Shown one piece after another: positions 1 through 9,999 of a DNA stretch of 64,000 nucleotides (positions within the stretch are counted from its first letter, which is position 1; every line of letters begins with the position of its first letter). Source of the DNA: Diphasiastrum complanatum (taxonomy: Eukaryota; Streptophyta; Lycopodiopsida; Lycopodiales; Lycopodiaceae); the NCBI GenBank assembly GCA_029204225.1, contig CM055092.1:46627486-46691485 (forward strand). Reading direction: 5' to 3'. Under the pieces are notes generated by a model, which worked only from the letters and a program-made list of their open reading frames with translations, had not been told where the DNA came from and searched no databases. The translations under genes and the position numbers were made by a program.

Positions 1-594
1 TGTGAGGCCATGATGCCACATGGGAAACCCATCCTAATGTAGGTTAGGTCAAGTCAAGAGAGTTGGTCATGTCTATTTGGTGGTCATCCCTACTTTATAG
101 GACCTACACCTAAGTTTAAGGTGAAAATTTGACCAACTAGCTACCTACCAAGCATAACTCTAGGAAATAGACTAGGGTTTCATTTTAGGTCAAGGAGAGT
201 GATATAACTTCCTTATTACATGCTGGAAATCCCCCTAACTTCAAGAAGGAAGTCGAATTTGCTATGTATTCCCTCTCTCCATAGTGAGAAGATAGAAAAT
301 TTTTGGAGCTCATTGGCAATCTCAAGCTAGTTCACTATGTACATTGAGTTTTTGTGATCCAAATGAAACCAAATCAATTTCTACTTGTTTCTCAGGTTGA
401 AGGCCGTACTACAGCCTGTAGTACACACGTGTGGGTCAATGCTTTTGATTATTAATGCTTGTTGTTTGTCAAATTGCCAATCTAGATCAACTTTTTTGTG
501 TCTAGTTTTTTGATAGATTGTTAAGCAAGCATCCAATCACTCTTGTGGATCTTTTGTAGGTCCATTTATGGTCCTAAAGTACAGTACTTTCACA
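1..594 (+). mobile_element. 5' LTR (3' part) of copia element 1
   Basis: The last 153 bases (442-594) recur almost exactly at 2849-3001 (two mismatches seen by eye, no gaps), and the segment ends in CA immediately before an initiator-Met primer site. It is therefore read as the right end of a 5' LTR. The left end is at or before base 1 and cannot be placed. A CACACGTGTG palindrome lies at 424-433. Confidence 0.8.
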
Positions 595-611
595 TGGTAT
601 CAGAGCCAAGT
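595..611 (+). promoter_or_regulatory. Primer binding site, tRNA-iMet type
   Basis: TGGTATCAGAGCCAAG directly follows the LTR end. TGGTATCAGAGC is the usual plant retrotransposon primer site, complementary to the 3' end of initiator methionine tRNA. It fixes the LTR boundary at 594 and the + orientation. Confidence 0.9.
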
Positions 612-1398
612 ACAAGAGCATAAGCCATTGATCTAATGCAAATCCATTTTTAGCAAGTTTTGGTGCTAAAAACTAGTATTGAGAGGGCAAGCTAGAATCT
701 TGATTTTGGTGAGGAGATTTGATCCCAAACTTGGTAGGGGTCCAAATTCGTACTGTCCACATGTGTGGGCACCTCTGAACCTGCATTTAATGCATGGTAT
801 TCATTTGATCCAAAAAAATTCAATTTGTGAGCTATTGGTGTAATTTTTGGTGGAGATCCTAGGATAATCTACCAAGATCATTTGCCATTGATTAGATTTG
901 AATTTGTTTCATGGAATCTAATTAATCTAGGCTGGGTTCAAGTCCTATTAAGGTTAAAAACAGGTCTTGAAAGTACACCAAGAAGGAAGAAAGAGATTAA
1001 GTCATTTTTTTGTCCAAAAATAGCCAAATTTGGCAAGATTTGATTGTAAGTAGATTTCACATCATCTTATCTTCATTCCAACTTTGTGAGGGAGTGCTAG
1101 AACTGAGATTATAAGTCCATTCGTTGGATTAGAAATCTAATTTGAGTGAAAAACTACAAGAGAGAGACCTTAAGAGTTTCTAGAGACAATCAAATCCATT
1201 TCTTGGCAAGATTTGTTTGAAAGTAGTTTTCACTTCATCTTATCTTCATTCCAGCTTTGTGAGGGAGTGATAGAACTGTGATTATAAGTTCATTTGTTGG
1301 ATTAGAAATCAAATTTGAGTGAAACACTGCAAGTGTGAGACCTTTGTGAGTTTCAAGTCAATCAAATCTATTTCTTGTTTGTAGAAGTCACTAGTAAG
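612..1398 (+). repeat. Copia 1 leader with ~173-bp tandem duplication
   Basis: This is the untranslated leader between primer site and gag ATG. Two diverged direct copies of about 173 bases lie at 1030-1202 and 1203-1377. Each runs from TTGGCAAGATTTG through the shared text CATCTTATCTTCATTCCA to a stretch about a GTGAAA-x-ACT-CAAG motif. No ORF is seen. Confidence 0.75.
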
Positions 1399-2848
1399 AT
1401 GGGATCTGCTGGAGCATACCTTCTAGAAGCTAGTGAGAGGTTGAATTCTACAAATTATGCTATTTGGAAGGTTAGAATGGAGTCACTCTTAGTGCTCCAA
1501 GACCTTTAGAGTTCTTATGCTTAGAAATCAAATTTTGCAAAGCATGAGGAGAAGTGAGGAGAGTGCACATTATGTACTCAGAATCAAGTCTCTAAATAGG
1601 GAGTTGGCTTCCATTGGAGAGAAGATTCATGATGGAGAGCTTGTACAAATTGTCCCTAATGTTCTAGGAGATGACTTTGCAAATTTGGTCCAAAGTTTTG
1701 CCATCCAAGACACTTTGCCAACTATAGAAAAACTTTACAATGTATTAGTGGCTGAAGAGTGTAGGATGCTCCATGCAAAATCTAGGATGAGTTCCTTGTC
1801 TTTGCAGGATGGTGATGAGAAAGCCAATTTCTCATTCAAGAGCAAAAAGAAGACCAATGGAAAGAAGAAGCATCCAAAGGAGGCCAAAGAAGAGGATGAT
1901 GCATCAAGCTCAAAGGACAAGTCAAAGCAAAAATGTTTCTTTTGTGGAAAGAAGGGGCATTATGCATCTAAATGCTACAAGAGGCTAAGAGCACAAGTGG
2001 AGGAGGACAAACAAGGAAACCTTGCAAAGGAGGAAGAGGAGGATGAAGTAGATGTATTCTTGATGGCATCTACATCCTCACCAACAAGCAATAGCAATTT
2101 AAGAGACAATTGGTGGATTGACAGTGGGGCTAGCTCCCACATGTCTTGTGAAAATGACTTTTTCTCAACCTTACACTCATTCAATGATGCTAAAAAGTCT
2201 GTCTTTACTGCAAATGATGAAGAGTGTAGGATAGATGGTGTTGGCACCATCTCTTTGTGTCTAGAATCCTCAAAATGCATGGATCTAGAAAATGTTCTTT
2301 ATGTACCATCAATCACCAAGAATATGCTTAGTGTTGGTCTACTCTTAGAAAGTGGTTTGGATGTCCACTTTAAGCATGGTGTTTGCTTCATCTTGAAGAA
2401 TGATGTTTGCATTGCAAAGGGATTTAAACATGGAAGATTGTTTAAGTTGGAAGCTAGTGTTGCTTTTAAAAGAATGAGCTTGGCAAAGGAGGAGATCACT
2501 CAAGAGGAGATCTTGGCAAAGTGTGATCTTGCTTGCATTGAGGAGGAGCATCAAAAGGAGGAAGATCTTGAGGATCAGCCTCAAAACATGAGAGTTCCAA
2601 GGGAGTCCTCAATGACAATGTCCGAGTCATCAAATTGCATGCAAATTGTCCATTCAAGTGTGCGTCTTGCAAGGGTGGTGAGCATTGAAGAGTCTACTAT
2701 CTTTGAATACTTTTTGGAAAGTATTAGTAGACATGAGGTGACTTGTTTCTCACCTTTAAGATTCATGGTGTTTATTACTTTGTATGACAAGACAATGAAA
2801 TGGGATGCTTTGAAATCTACATTTGTTGTTGATAAAGCAATTTCATTA
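1399..2848 (+). pseudogene. Copia 1 gag-protease deletion derivative
   Basis: The gag ATG is at 1399 (MGSAGAYLLEASERLNSTNY...). This frame stops at TAG 1507. Compared with the related gag at 31,066-31,422, about 65 codons of the central gag domain are missing at this point, and reading resumes at 1517 in another frame. The second ORF (1517-2920) holds the rest of gag, a CCHC zinc knuckle (residues ~140-153, CFFCGKKGHYASKC), the aspartic protease motif IDSGASSHM (~201-209), and the start of the region before integrase. It then jumps to a hinge-like acidic stretch and about 90 residues of no recognised domain, and ends inside the 3' LTR. Integrase, reverse transcriptase and RNase H are absent, so the element could only have moved with proteins supplied in trans. 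Confidence 0.85.
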
Positions 2849-3001
2849 CTTTTGATTATTAATGCTTGTTGTTTGTCAAATTGCCAATCTAGATCAACTT
2901 TTTTGTGTCTAGTTTTTTGATAGATTGTTAAGCAAGCATCCAATCACTCTTGTGGATCTTTTGTAGATCCATTTATAGTCCTAAAGTACAGTACTTTCAC
3001 A
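2849..3001 (+). mobile_element. Truncated 3' LTR of copia 1
   Basis: Only the last 153 bases of the LTR are present (match to 442-594). The upstream ORF reads into it in frame up to TGA at 2918-2920. No polypurine tract precedes it, so the internal deletion removed the 3' pol region and the left part of this LTR. Confidence 0.85.
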
Positions 3002-3014
3002 GTTAGATGTAACA

Positions 3015-3016
<2 letters not shown>

Positions 3017-3058
<42 letters not shown>

Positions 3059-3168
3059 GAAATATAAAATAATATATAACACAAACCATAAACCAGTAGC
3101 ATGAAACACACACACAAACACACACAAACACACGCACGCACACACACACACACACCCACACACACCCT
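3017..3168. repeat. Microsatellites (TC)19 and imperfect (CA)n
   Basis: A pure TC run lies at 3017-3054 just past copia 1, and an interrupted CA run at 3105-3168. ORFs predicted across them are only RERERE or VCVCVC repeats. Confidence 0.95.
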
Positions 3169-3395
3169 AAACACACATGAAGAGAAAAACAGAGAGAACA
3201 TTATAGAGTGCTAATCAAAACTCCTGAACCACACGATTATATCCTACTCCAGAATGTCACCACATGCTCCCTCCCTGCGGCGTTTGGGCTTTTTTGTGGA
3301 ACTCATCTTCCAGCAAAAAACATTTGAACCACGTCTTTAATGGAAGAAAACAAGGGCTACACACCTTCCTAGAATTGGGAGTGTTGGTTACCTTT

Positions 3396-3397
<2 letters not shown>

Positions 3398-3464
<67 letters not shown>
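3398..3464. repeat. Microsatellite (CT)n, ~67 bp
   Basis: Uninterrupted CT dinucleotide run immediately upstream of the 55-bp minisatellite. Confidence 0.95.
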
Positions 3465-3466
<2 letters not shown>

Positions 3467-3509
3467 GGACGTGAATGAGTCTATCATGGGTGATTGGATA
3501 TGGAAATCA

Positions 3510-3687
3510 AGATTAACTACATCTAATCATTCTATTTGGATTTTTTTCTTTTAGAAGCAAGTGAGAGATTAACTTCATCTAATCATTCTATTTGGATTTT
3601 TCCTTTTAGAAGCAAGTGAGAGATTAACTTCATCTAATTATTCTATTTGGATTTTTCCTTTTAGAAGCAAGTGAGAGATTAACTTCA
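3510..3687 (+). repeat. 55-bp minisatellite derived from copia gag start
   Basis: Three units (3510-3565, 3566-3620, 3621-3675) and a 12-base partial unit (3676-3687) are almost identical. Part of each unit, in one frame, reads LEASERLTSSNHSIW. This matches the N-terminal gag signature of copia 1 (LEASERLNSTNYAIW) and of the element at 42.7 kb (LQPSERLSTSNYSIW). The period of 55 is not a multiple of three, so the array has no continuous ORF. Confidence 0.85.
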
Positions 3688-3762
3688 AAGTATCGTGGCA
3701 CTCATCCTATCGCTCAATATTTATTGGCCAAACTATACTTGAAGTGTCATAAGGGTCAAAGA

Positions 3763-4369
3763 TTAAAGCATTTCCAAAAAACACTTTAAAGAGTTTACCT
3801 CTCGTACTCTTGGATTCTCTGTGTGCACTCCATTGGCCCAAATATGATCATTGACAATCCTCCTTGTCCGAATCCTAAGGCCTTTGCATTGTGTGCATGT
3901 ACATGGTATCCTCTCATCATATTCTGGTTGAAACTGGTCCAATAATCCAATTGCAAACTGCACAAATTCTTTCAGTGTCATTCAAGTGAAAATTGACGAA
4001 GTGTAACATGTGACAAAAATTGACAAAATTGTCTTTGTACATTTAGTGCATTTGCAACCTTCATTTGTGATGGAGTGGTGTCTTGGCTTTCCAAAGAGCA
4101 ATATACTATATCACAATCCTCAACCAAATCGGAGTACATCACTTTTACAAATAAAAAATTATGACATAAATCAATATACATACATGTGATGGATCAATAG
4201 TCGGTCTACGTCGACTGATGGAAGAGCTTGAAGATGAACCAGTCAATAGTTGTTCATTGTACTTTAGTCTTGCTTGCTCCTTTTTTCTGTGATAGAGCTC
4301 AATTCTTTTTTCTTTCTCTAAATCACGTGGAGGTACGATAAAATTTCTAGAATTCATAATTTTAATCAA
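3763..4369 (-). pseudogene. Possible DNA-transposase-associated fragment
   Basis: Three short minus-strand ORFs (4369-4145, 4181-3978, 3981-3763) lie close together. The last contains FVQFA...RIPCTCTQCKG...RIVNDHIWANG. Its spacing resembles the Cys-rich domain found with plant CACTA transposases (C-x-C-x2-C followed by a V-x2-H region). The first is basic and ends in a Ser/Arg run (SSSSSSISRRRP). No catalytic transposase domain is visible. Assignment is tentative; an unrelated host exon cluster is possible. Confidence 0.3.
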
Positions 4370-6410
4370 ATGTCATTGTAAGAATAAATTTGCAAGAAAA
4401 ATGACACTCATATTCAAATAAAAAATAAAGTGCGATTGATGTCAATATCAATAACAATATATACTTGCTGTTGCGATCATGAGGTGAATCGCTTTCAAAT
4501 GATGATGACATCGTCAATGACATATACACATTGTAGCCAACTACTCTATACCACATCATAAGTAATCATTATGAGACCTTATGTACTGAACAATTATAAT
4601 AAAATTTGTTAAAGACATGCCAACATCTAATCCATGTATATTCTACTTATGAGGCTTTGTGAGTACATCTGCCAACATGTCGGATGATTAAACATATTGG
4701 ATCATCAACTTCATTTTCTAAATCAGATATCTGAGAATCATCCCATTAAACAACTATCGATCAATAATCAATTGTCATCGAAAAAATTGATCTTAAAGTG
4801 ATAGGTTAATGAAGATGAATGAGATAGGAGTATCATCATATTCAAAATCAAACCTACACTAGTATCTCTTGAACAAACCGTACTTCATCATTGCATGAGC
4901 ATGAATAACTGTAGTGAAGTAAATTGGATGTCTATCTATGAATTTTAATGTCAACTGATTGTGCAAGGTGGCAATGTAATCAAATCCGATAGTTCTAAGT
5001 GCGACTCTATATTGATAAAAGGAATCTCTTTGCTTCAGAGAGATGATCATGAATAAGAAGTTTAGACCAAACCTTCCTCTTGGTTGGGCCAATGTATATT
5101 TAAAATGTAAATATTTTGTATTGTTGATATTCCGGATAGAGTCACTTTCTAAGTGGTTATGTTTAAAGAAGTCGTTGTCATTGTTAGAAGTTGAAACAAC
5201 TGTAGGTGACCGTAAGCGAAACGGTTACGGCACTCTACGGGCTAATGTAGTTCAGTTATAGTTAAGCAAGGAATTGTGTATAAATACAGTGACTTCAGCT
5301 GATTGGGAATCGCAGCGGGTGTTGTAATAAACTATTATCAAATGAAGATCATCTATTTGTTGGCAAAATCATTTCATACACAATTCCTAGTCATTTTAAA
5401 TCCCAATATGCAATCACAGTTTTACGAATATAAAAACTTTAAGTACTTTTGTGGTAGTGATTGTGATAGTGTAAACTCTTGCAACCCAAAACGAAAAAAA
5501 AAAAAAAAACAAATGGATCTCGCAATAATTTAACTTACCGATACTTACCTCTTTGGCAAGAAATCTAATAAATACATTTGTTTGAATCTCAAAGGAAAGA
5601 AAGAGAAAATTTCCATCCAACAATTTCACCATTATGGCAAGGCCTTGTGGTAATATAATACCACAAGATTCATTTTTTATTGTTTGATTATTTGAAATGC
5701 AATCTTTGGTTTTTCATTTTGTAACCTTTTGAAATGCCCTTCATCGTCAAAGCTTGTTGTGATTAATATAAACACGATCATCATACAAGCGAGCGCACTG
5801 ACTGCTGCGGGGTCCTCGCGCAGAAGGCGGGGGTGGGGGAATCTTGTAGGCACTAGTGCCCATTTTTTATCCCAACTTTATCATAACCACTCTTTTGTTT
5901 AAATTTAAAAATTTTAATTTTTTATTTCCAAAACCTTACCCAATGTTTTTGCCCAAGCTTCTGTGATTGAGATGTGTTTTTTATCCCATAAGTTACGTAT
6001 ATATTGAAACTAAAACTCCTAAAACGTGTGCGTGTGTGCTAATTTGGAGTTCCGCCAAAAATTTCTGGGCTCAGATTTATGCGCGCTCCCGTGTGTGCTC
6101 GAAACTCAAAATTTCCAAAAATAGCTCAAGCCAACCAAAATTTACACATTTTTGGTGGGCATTTGCTGACCCTTGCCAGTGCCACATGGCACAATCTGGG
6201 GCCAAAAGGGGGGCTATGCTATTTTATTTTTTATTAAGATGTGAGTTGCAAAAGGATGTTACACATGAGTACTCAAGAAGCTGGTTTCTTTCTTCTCTTG
6301 AGTGATCACAGCGTCCCATGTATAATTTGGATGCCTTCATTCTACACGTAAAATCAGTTTTTAAATTTTTACAAAGGAAATGGTGATGCCTCACAGAACG
6401 TAATTTGTGG
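4370..6410. other. Non-coding spacer
   Basis: AT-rich sequence with only short unsupported ORFs. It holds a poly-A run near 5497-5513 and a small perfect hairpin (arms 5644-5652 and 5659-5667, CTTGTGGTA, 6-base loop). A brief GC-rich patch lies at 5790-5840. No gene recognised. Confidence 0.6.
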
Positions 6411-6525
6411 GGCAAATTTTTTTTTACAGTCACCTTCCGGACATCGGAAGGTGCACGTAAAAAAATTTACGTTTTTTACATGCACCTTCCGCCCGGAAGG
6501 TGTGTGTAAAAAAAAATTTACGTCA
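6411..6525. repeat. Nested palindrome with two CACCTTCCG hairpins
   Basis: CACCTTCCG at 6431-6439 pairs with CGGAAGGTG at 6445-6453, and the same arms recur at 6483-6491 and 6494-6502. The spacer between the two hairpins (CGTAAA...TTTACG type) is itself close to palindromic. The outer flanks (CAAATTTTTTTTTACA on the left, TGTAAAAAAAAATTTACG on the right) also pair. The whole stretch folds back on itself, as a foldback or MITE-like element would. Confidence 0.7.
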
Positions 6526-6594
6526 AAAGAAAAAGAAAAAAAAATGTAAAAATGGAATTCACGGCAGGGAAGGGCCGGCTCCTCGGCCCGGGGG

Positions 6595-6708
6595 GAAAGG
6601 TTCTACTCGGAGGCCCTTCCGCCCGCGGAAGACTGTGCGCAGAAGGGCCTTCGAGGCCCTCGGGCGCACACTCTTCAGGGGTAAAAGGGCCTCCGAGCAG
6701 GACCTTTC
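6595..6708. repeat. GC-rich 114-nt foldback hairpin
   Basis: Outer arms 6595-6618 and 6685-6708 pair at 22 of 24 positions. Inner arms 6628-6640 and 6664-6676 pair at 12 of 13. The core AGGGCCT (6644-6650) pairs with AGGCCCT (6654-6660). A smaller hairpin GGGCCG/CGGCCC lies just left (6572-6577/6584-6589). The block is far more GC-rich than its surroundings and ends in poly-C then poly-A (6714-6755). Confidence 0.8.
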
Positions 6709-6724
6709 GCAACGCCCCCCCCCC

Positions 6725-6756
<32 letters not shown>

Positions 6757-6798
6757 ACACACCCCACAATTCTTCTAAGGCTCAGAAGCAAGAGAGAG

Positions 6799-7394
6799 CT
6801 AATCGCTTGCATTGATGTCGTCAATTCCTGCTTCAACTGAGGCTTCTAAGCTAGGCGTAAACAATAGTGGACATACGTCTGGATATTCCTCTCGAGCAAA
6901 TGTCCTATGCCAATACGCAACACCATCTCTATCTAATTCTATTTGTATTATCTGGCAATGATCTTTTTCCTGGATTACAACGTAAAGACACGAATTATAT
7001 CCCCCATACACAAATTTTACATCATCGAAGCCTCTGTGCAATCCTGAATACACATCGTCACCGAACTCTCCCTTTTCATCATCCCACGTCCACACCTTCA
7101 GAGTATAAACTCTTCTTGAACCTTTTTGAGATAGAGCAGATATAGCTTATAGTTACAAGCGACGAGACTGGTCGACCGTGGAAGGATGACCTTGGGTAGT
7201 TCGGCTACTTCTGCCCACTTATGGCGACGGGAATCAAATATCACCAGTTTCTTCTCATAGTGACTGGAATAGTCGCCCACCACAAACCACACTTTGCGTC
7301 TGTAGAAAGCCTTGCATGTGGGAGTAGTGCGCTTGCCACTGTAGAAAGCCGTGCTTGCCAAGTAGGGAGACGGAAGAAGAACACACAATATCAC
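6799..7394 (-). pseudogene. Kelch/galactose-oxidase-like protein fragment
   Basis: Two adjoining minus-strand ORFs (7394-7098 and about 7111-6799) read as one protein with a frameshift near 7100-7115. The first contains RKVWFVVGDYSSHYEKKLVIFDSRRHKW and an AELPK stretch. The second continues with VYTLKVWTWDDEKGEF and a later FVYGGYN...LYVV repeat. Repeated (V/L)(Y/W)-x-V-G/GG strands followed by DxxxxxW are typical of kelch repeats in plant F-box/kelch proteins. No F-box is visible; the 5' end abuts a copia LTR at about 7385-7574. The break and missing start suggest a pseudogene, possibly truncated by the insertion. Confidence 0.5.
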
Positions 7395-7574
7395 TCTATC
7401 ACACTAACACATACTGAATGTAAAATGTACATATAAACCCTGAACCCTGATAAAGAGGGAGAACCTAGGAGTAGACTACTAGACTAGCCTACGACTAGTT
7501 ACAGCTAGTAATAAAGTACATCGTAAACAGTAACTAGGAAGTGTAACAATGAAGTTTATCATTGATTTCTAACA
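7385..7574 (-). mobile_element. Putative 3' LTR of copia 2
   Basis: On the minus strand a purine tract (CATTGAGGGAGAG, about 7576-7588) is followed by TGTTAGAAATC starting at 7574, the layout of a polypurine tract and LTR start. A TATA-like TTTATATGTAC lies inside near 7430. The far end is not fixed. Confidence 0.5.
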
Positions 7575-7653
7575 CTCTCCCTCAATGATAAAATTACATT
7601 CTTCTATTTCTAGTAGAGTACGAAACTTTTCAAATTTACATCTACCTAATGAC

Positions 7654-7815
7654 TTAGTAAAAATATTTGCCACACAACATTCGAACCCAAACTATCTCAT
7701 TTGCACTTTTAGATGCAAGAACATATTCTACGAATGATTGAGCAACCAATGTCTGCTTCTTGCATACCCAGTTTACTATTGATCTACCTAGCACAAAACA
7801 TCCACCAGAGACAGA
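7654..7815 (-). mobile_element. Copia 2 RNase H C-terminal fragment
   Basis: The minus frame reads SVSGGCFVLGRSIVNWVCKKQTLVAQS...EYVLASKSANEIVWVRMLCGKYF, the end of copia RNase H. The usual S-x-x-E-A-E-Y triad is damaged (SFVEYV). It is fused in frame on its N-terminal side to a gypsy reverse transcriptase fragment. Confidence 0.8.
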
Positions 7816-8450
7816 CTTACTGTCCAGCTTAGCAAAGTTCAGGACAAATCTCCGATAATAATTGCAATGCCCCATAAAGATGTACACTTCACGTACAGTT
7901 ACAGGTTTAGGCAATGCAAGTATTATGCAGATCTTTTCGACGTGAGTGGCGATACCATCCTCGAAACTACATGGCCTAGCACTATGTCGTGCATGACTAG
8001 AAATTGGCATTTGGCCGGGTTAAGGGATATGCCGAATAATCGACACTGGATGAACAGTTTCTCTAGGCAAGCTAGATGTTGGGCTCTAGAGGAGTGGACA
8101 CACAAGTCGTCCATTAATATTTCAAGAAACTTCCGAAGAAAATCCTTGAAGGCATAGCTCATCACCCATTGAAAAGTGTTGGAAGTGTTGCACAATCCAA
8201 ATGGCATTACTTTGTAGGCATAAGTTCCCCACTCAGTGGAGAAGGCAGTCTTGTGCTTATCTTCTGGGGCTATCTCCACCTGGTTATAGCCACTAAACCC
8301 ATCTAGAAAACTATAGGCTTCTACTCCGGCTATTCTCTCTAATACATTTTCCAGTAAATGGTAAAGGAAAATGGTCCTTGTTGGTTACGACATTCAGCTT
8401 CTTGTAGTCCACACAGATTCTAAGTTTTCCATTTTTCTTAGGTACTACCA
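7816..8450 (-). mobile_element. Ty3/gypsy reverse transcriptase fragment
   Basis: Reading from 8450 down: VPKKNGKLRICVDYKKLN, then EDKHKTAFSTEWGTYAYKVMPFGL, the catalytic ILMDDL (YxDD-type; Tyr replaced by Met), then HCNYYRRFVLNFAKL. These are consecutive gypsy RT motifs. Stops and a frameshift near 7990 break the frame. It belongs with the gag-protease remains upstream to 10,575. Confidence 0.85.
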
Positions 8451-8499
8451 TGATTGGCAACACTTAATCAGTGTGTAACTCATGGGTGGTCATCAACTC

Positions 8500-9400
8500 G
8501 ATCGTGATTCCTCTTTTATCACTCTTAGCTTTCCACTCAGTGGTTTTTGATTTATATAGGGGTTTGCATTCGCGGAGAGGGCTGGTGGTTGACTAACCGT
8601 CGATACCCAATCTTTTTAGGGCGACATGGTCAAGTTTTTTGACGCTCTTGGATGGTTTCATATCCAGATCTACAAAGGTGATCGGAGCTTTTTCCTTCGG
8701 AGATTCTCCCGGTGGGGAATCTGAAGTAATTGGCTCTTTTTCCTTGTCATTCGTAGGCGACTTTGATCGTGGATCAGGGTTCGAAACTTTTACCATCTTT
8801 ATGCTATTGTCTCATAACGAGATTTCTAGCTTATAAAGAGCTTAGGCCCCAATCTATACATTCTCGTAGAAGATCATCGACAGTTATAGGAACACTAGTC
8901 ATGGATCCATCTATCATTGTATCCATTTGGCCTACAACAACATTGCCTTGTGGGGCTCTGTGGTTTCGATGAGATATGCATTCACTAGAGGCTCTCATAT
9001 ATCTAGTGCTTTTGGATTTTGACGCAGCTTTAAAATGATCAAAATCAACATATCGGAGAAAATCCTCATCCTCATACTCTCGACCTTCTTCCAGGGTGAA
9101 CACCTGAAGAACTTTGATTTCCTTTTCACTACAGATTCCTTGCAGCGGTTTCAGGGGTATAGCCTCTAGGCTCGTCATAAAAAGTGAAACAGGATCTTGA
9201 TGGCGCTCGCTAGATTTCTTTGCCGGTCGTTCTAATCTCTTGATCGGAATATTGTCCTCATCAGAAAATGGGTCAACGGTTGACCTTTGCTCGGGGGACT
9301 ACTCGCCTGACAAAATGTCAAACTGAAGACAATCTATTATGGCTAGAGCCTCAGTCCAGTTTACCACATTGATTTGCGAATCATCATGTACGACAATCCT
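8500..9400 (-). pseudogene. Gypsy protease-RT spacer remnants
   Basis: Minus-strand ORFs at 9178-8831 and 8796-8593 lie between the protease and RT of the same gypsy copy. They are charged and low complexity (for example SPPGESPKEKAPITFVDLD) with no named domain. Stops separate them. Confidence 0.55.
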
Positions 9401-9495
9401 CTTTCATCGACATCCTCGTCATATGATTTCTCATCAGAGTGGACTGTAGTAGCAGAGCTTGAAACCATGGCTCATTGGTCTGTTGGCTTCGTAAT

Positions 9496-9993
9496 CTAGG
9501 TATTAGGATCTATCTTCACTGTAGAATCGCGATTCTGTCCCCAATCATGAAGAGCTTGTGATGTTCTGAGCCAAGGTCTACCTAGCAGGACACTGTAGGA
9601 TTGGGAAGAATCAGACAAGTCCAATACTACAAAATCTACCACGAAATGAATTTTGGCTGCTTTGGTATACACGTCATTGGCTATGCCCAATGGTTTCACA
9701 CTAGATTGGTCAGCTAGTTGGATCGTAAAAGGAGCGCTTACCATGCGAGTAAATCCCCATTCTTGGTAAAGTTTGGAGGATATGATGTTCACTCCGGATC
9801 CTCCATCGACTATGGCTGATTCTTCTGAAAATCCACGATGTGTGATCGGGATTGTCACATGTTTGGCATCCTTCTCCCAACCCACGCCCACTTGGTGGAT
9901 TGGTTGTGATTTCTCTACTTCTGCATTTGGCACCAAATTTGTAGGGTGCACTTCTGGTTTTTCTCTACCTGGTCCATCTATATAAGTTTTCAA
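9496..9993 (-). mobile_element. Ty3/gypsy protease region
   Basis: The 165-codon ORF contains AIVDGGSGVNIISSKLY, with D-G-G in place of D-S/T-G at the retropepsin active site, and the later hydrophobic VLLGRPWLRTSQALHDW, which corresponds to the family's second conserved motif (LG-x-W/P). Upstream AEVEKSQPIHQV is linker. The active-site variant may be natural for this lineage; this copy is embedded in a broken polyprotein. Confidence 0.75.
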
Positions 9994-9999
9994 TCCTTC

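Noticed and set aside
6500-6815. Overlapping ORFs in all frames through the GC-rich hairpin
   Set aside because: No start context or domain; the inverted repeat and homopolymers create chance openness.
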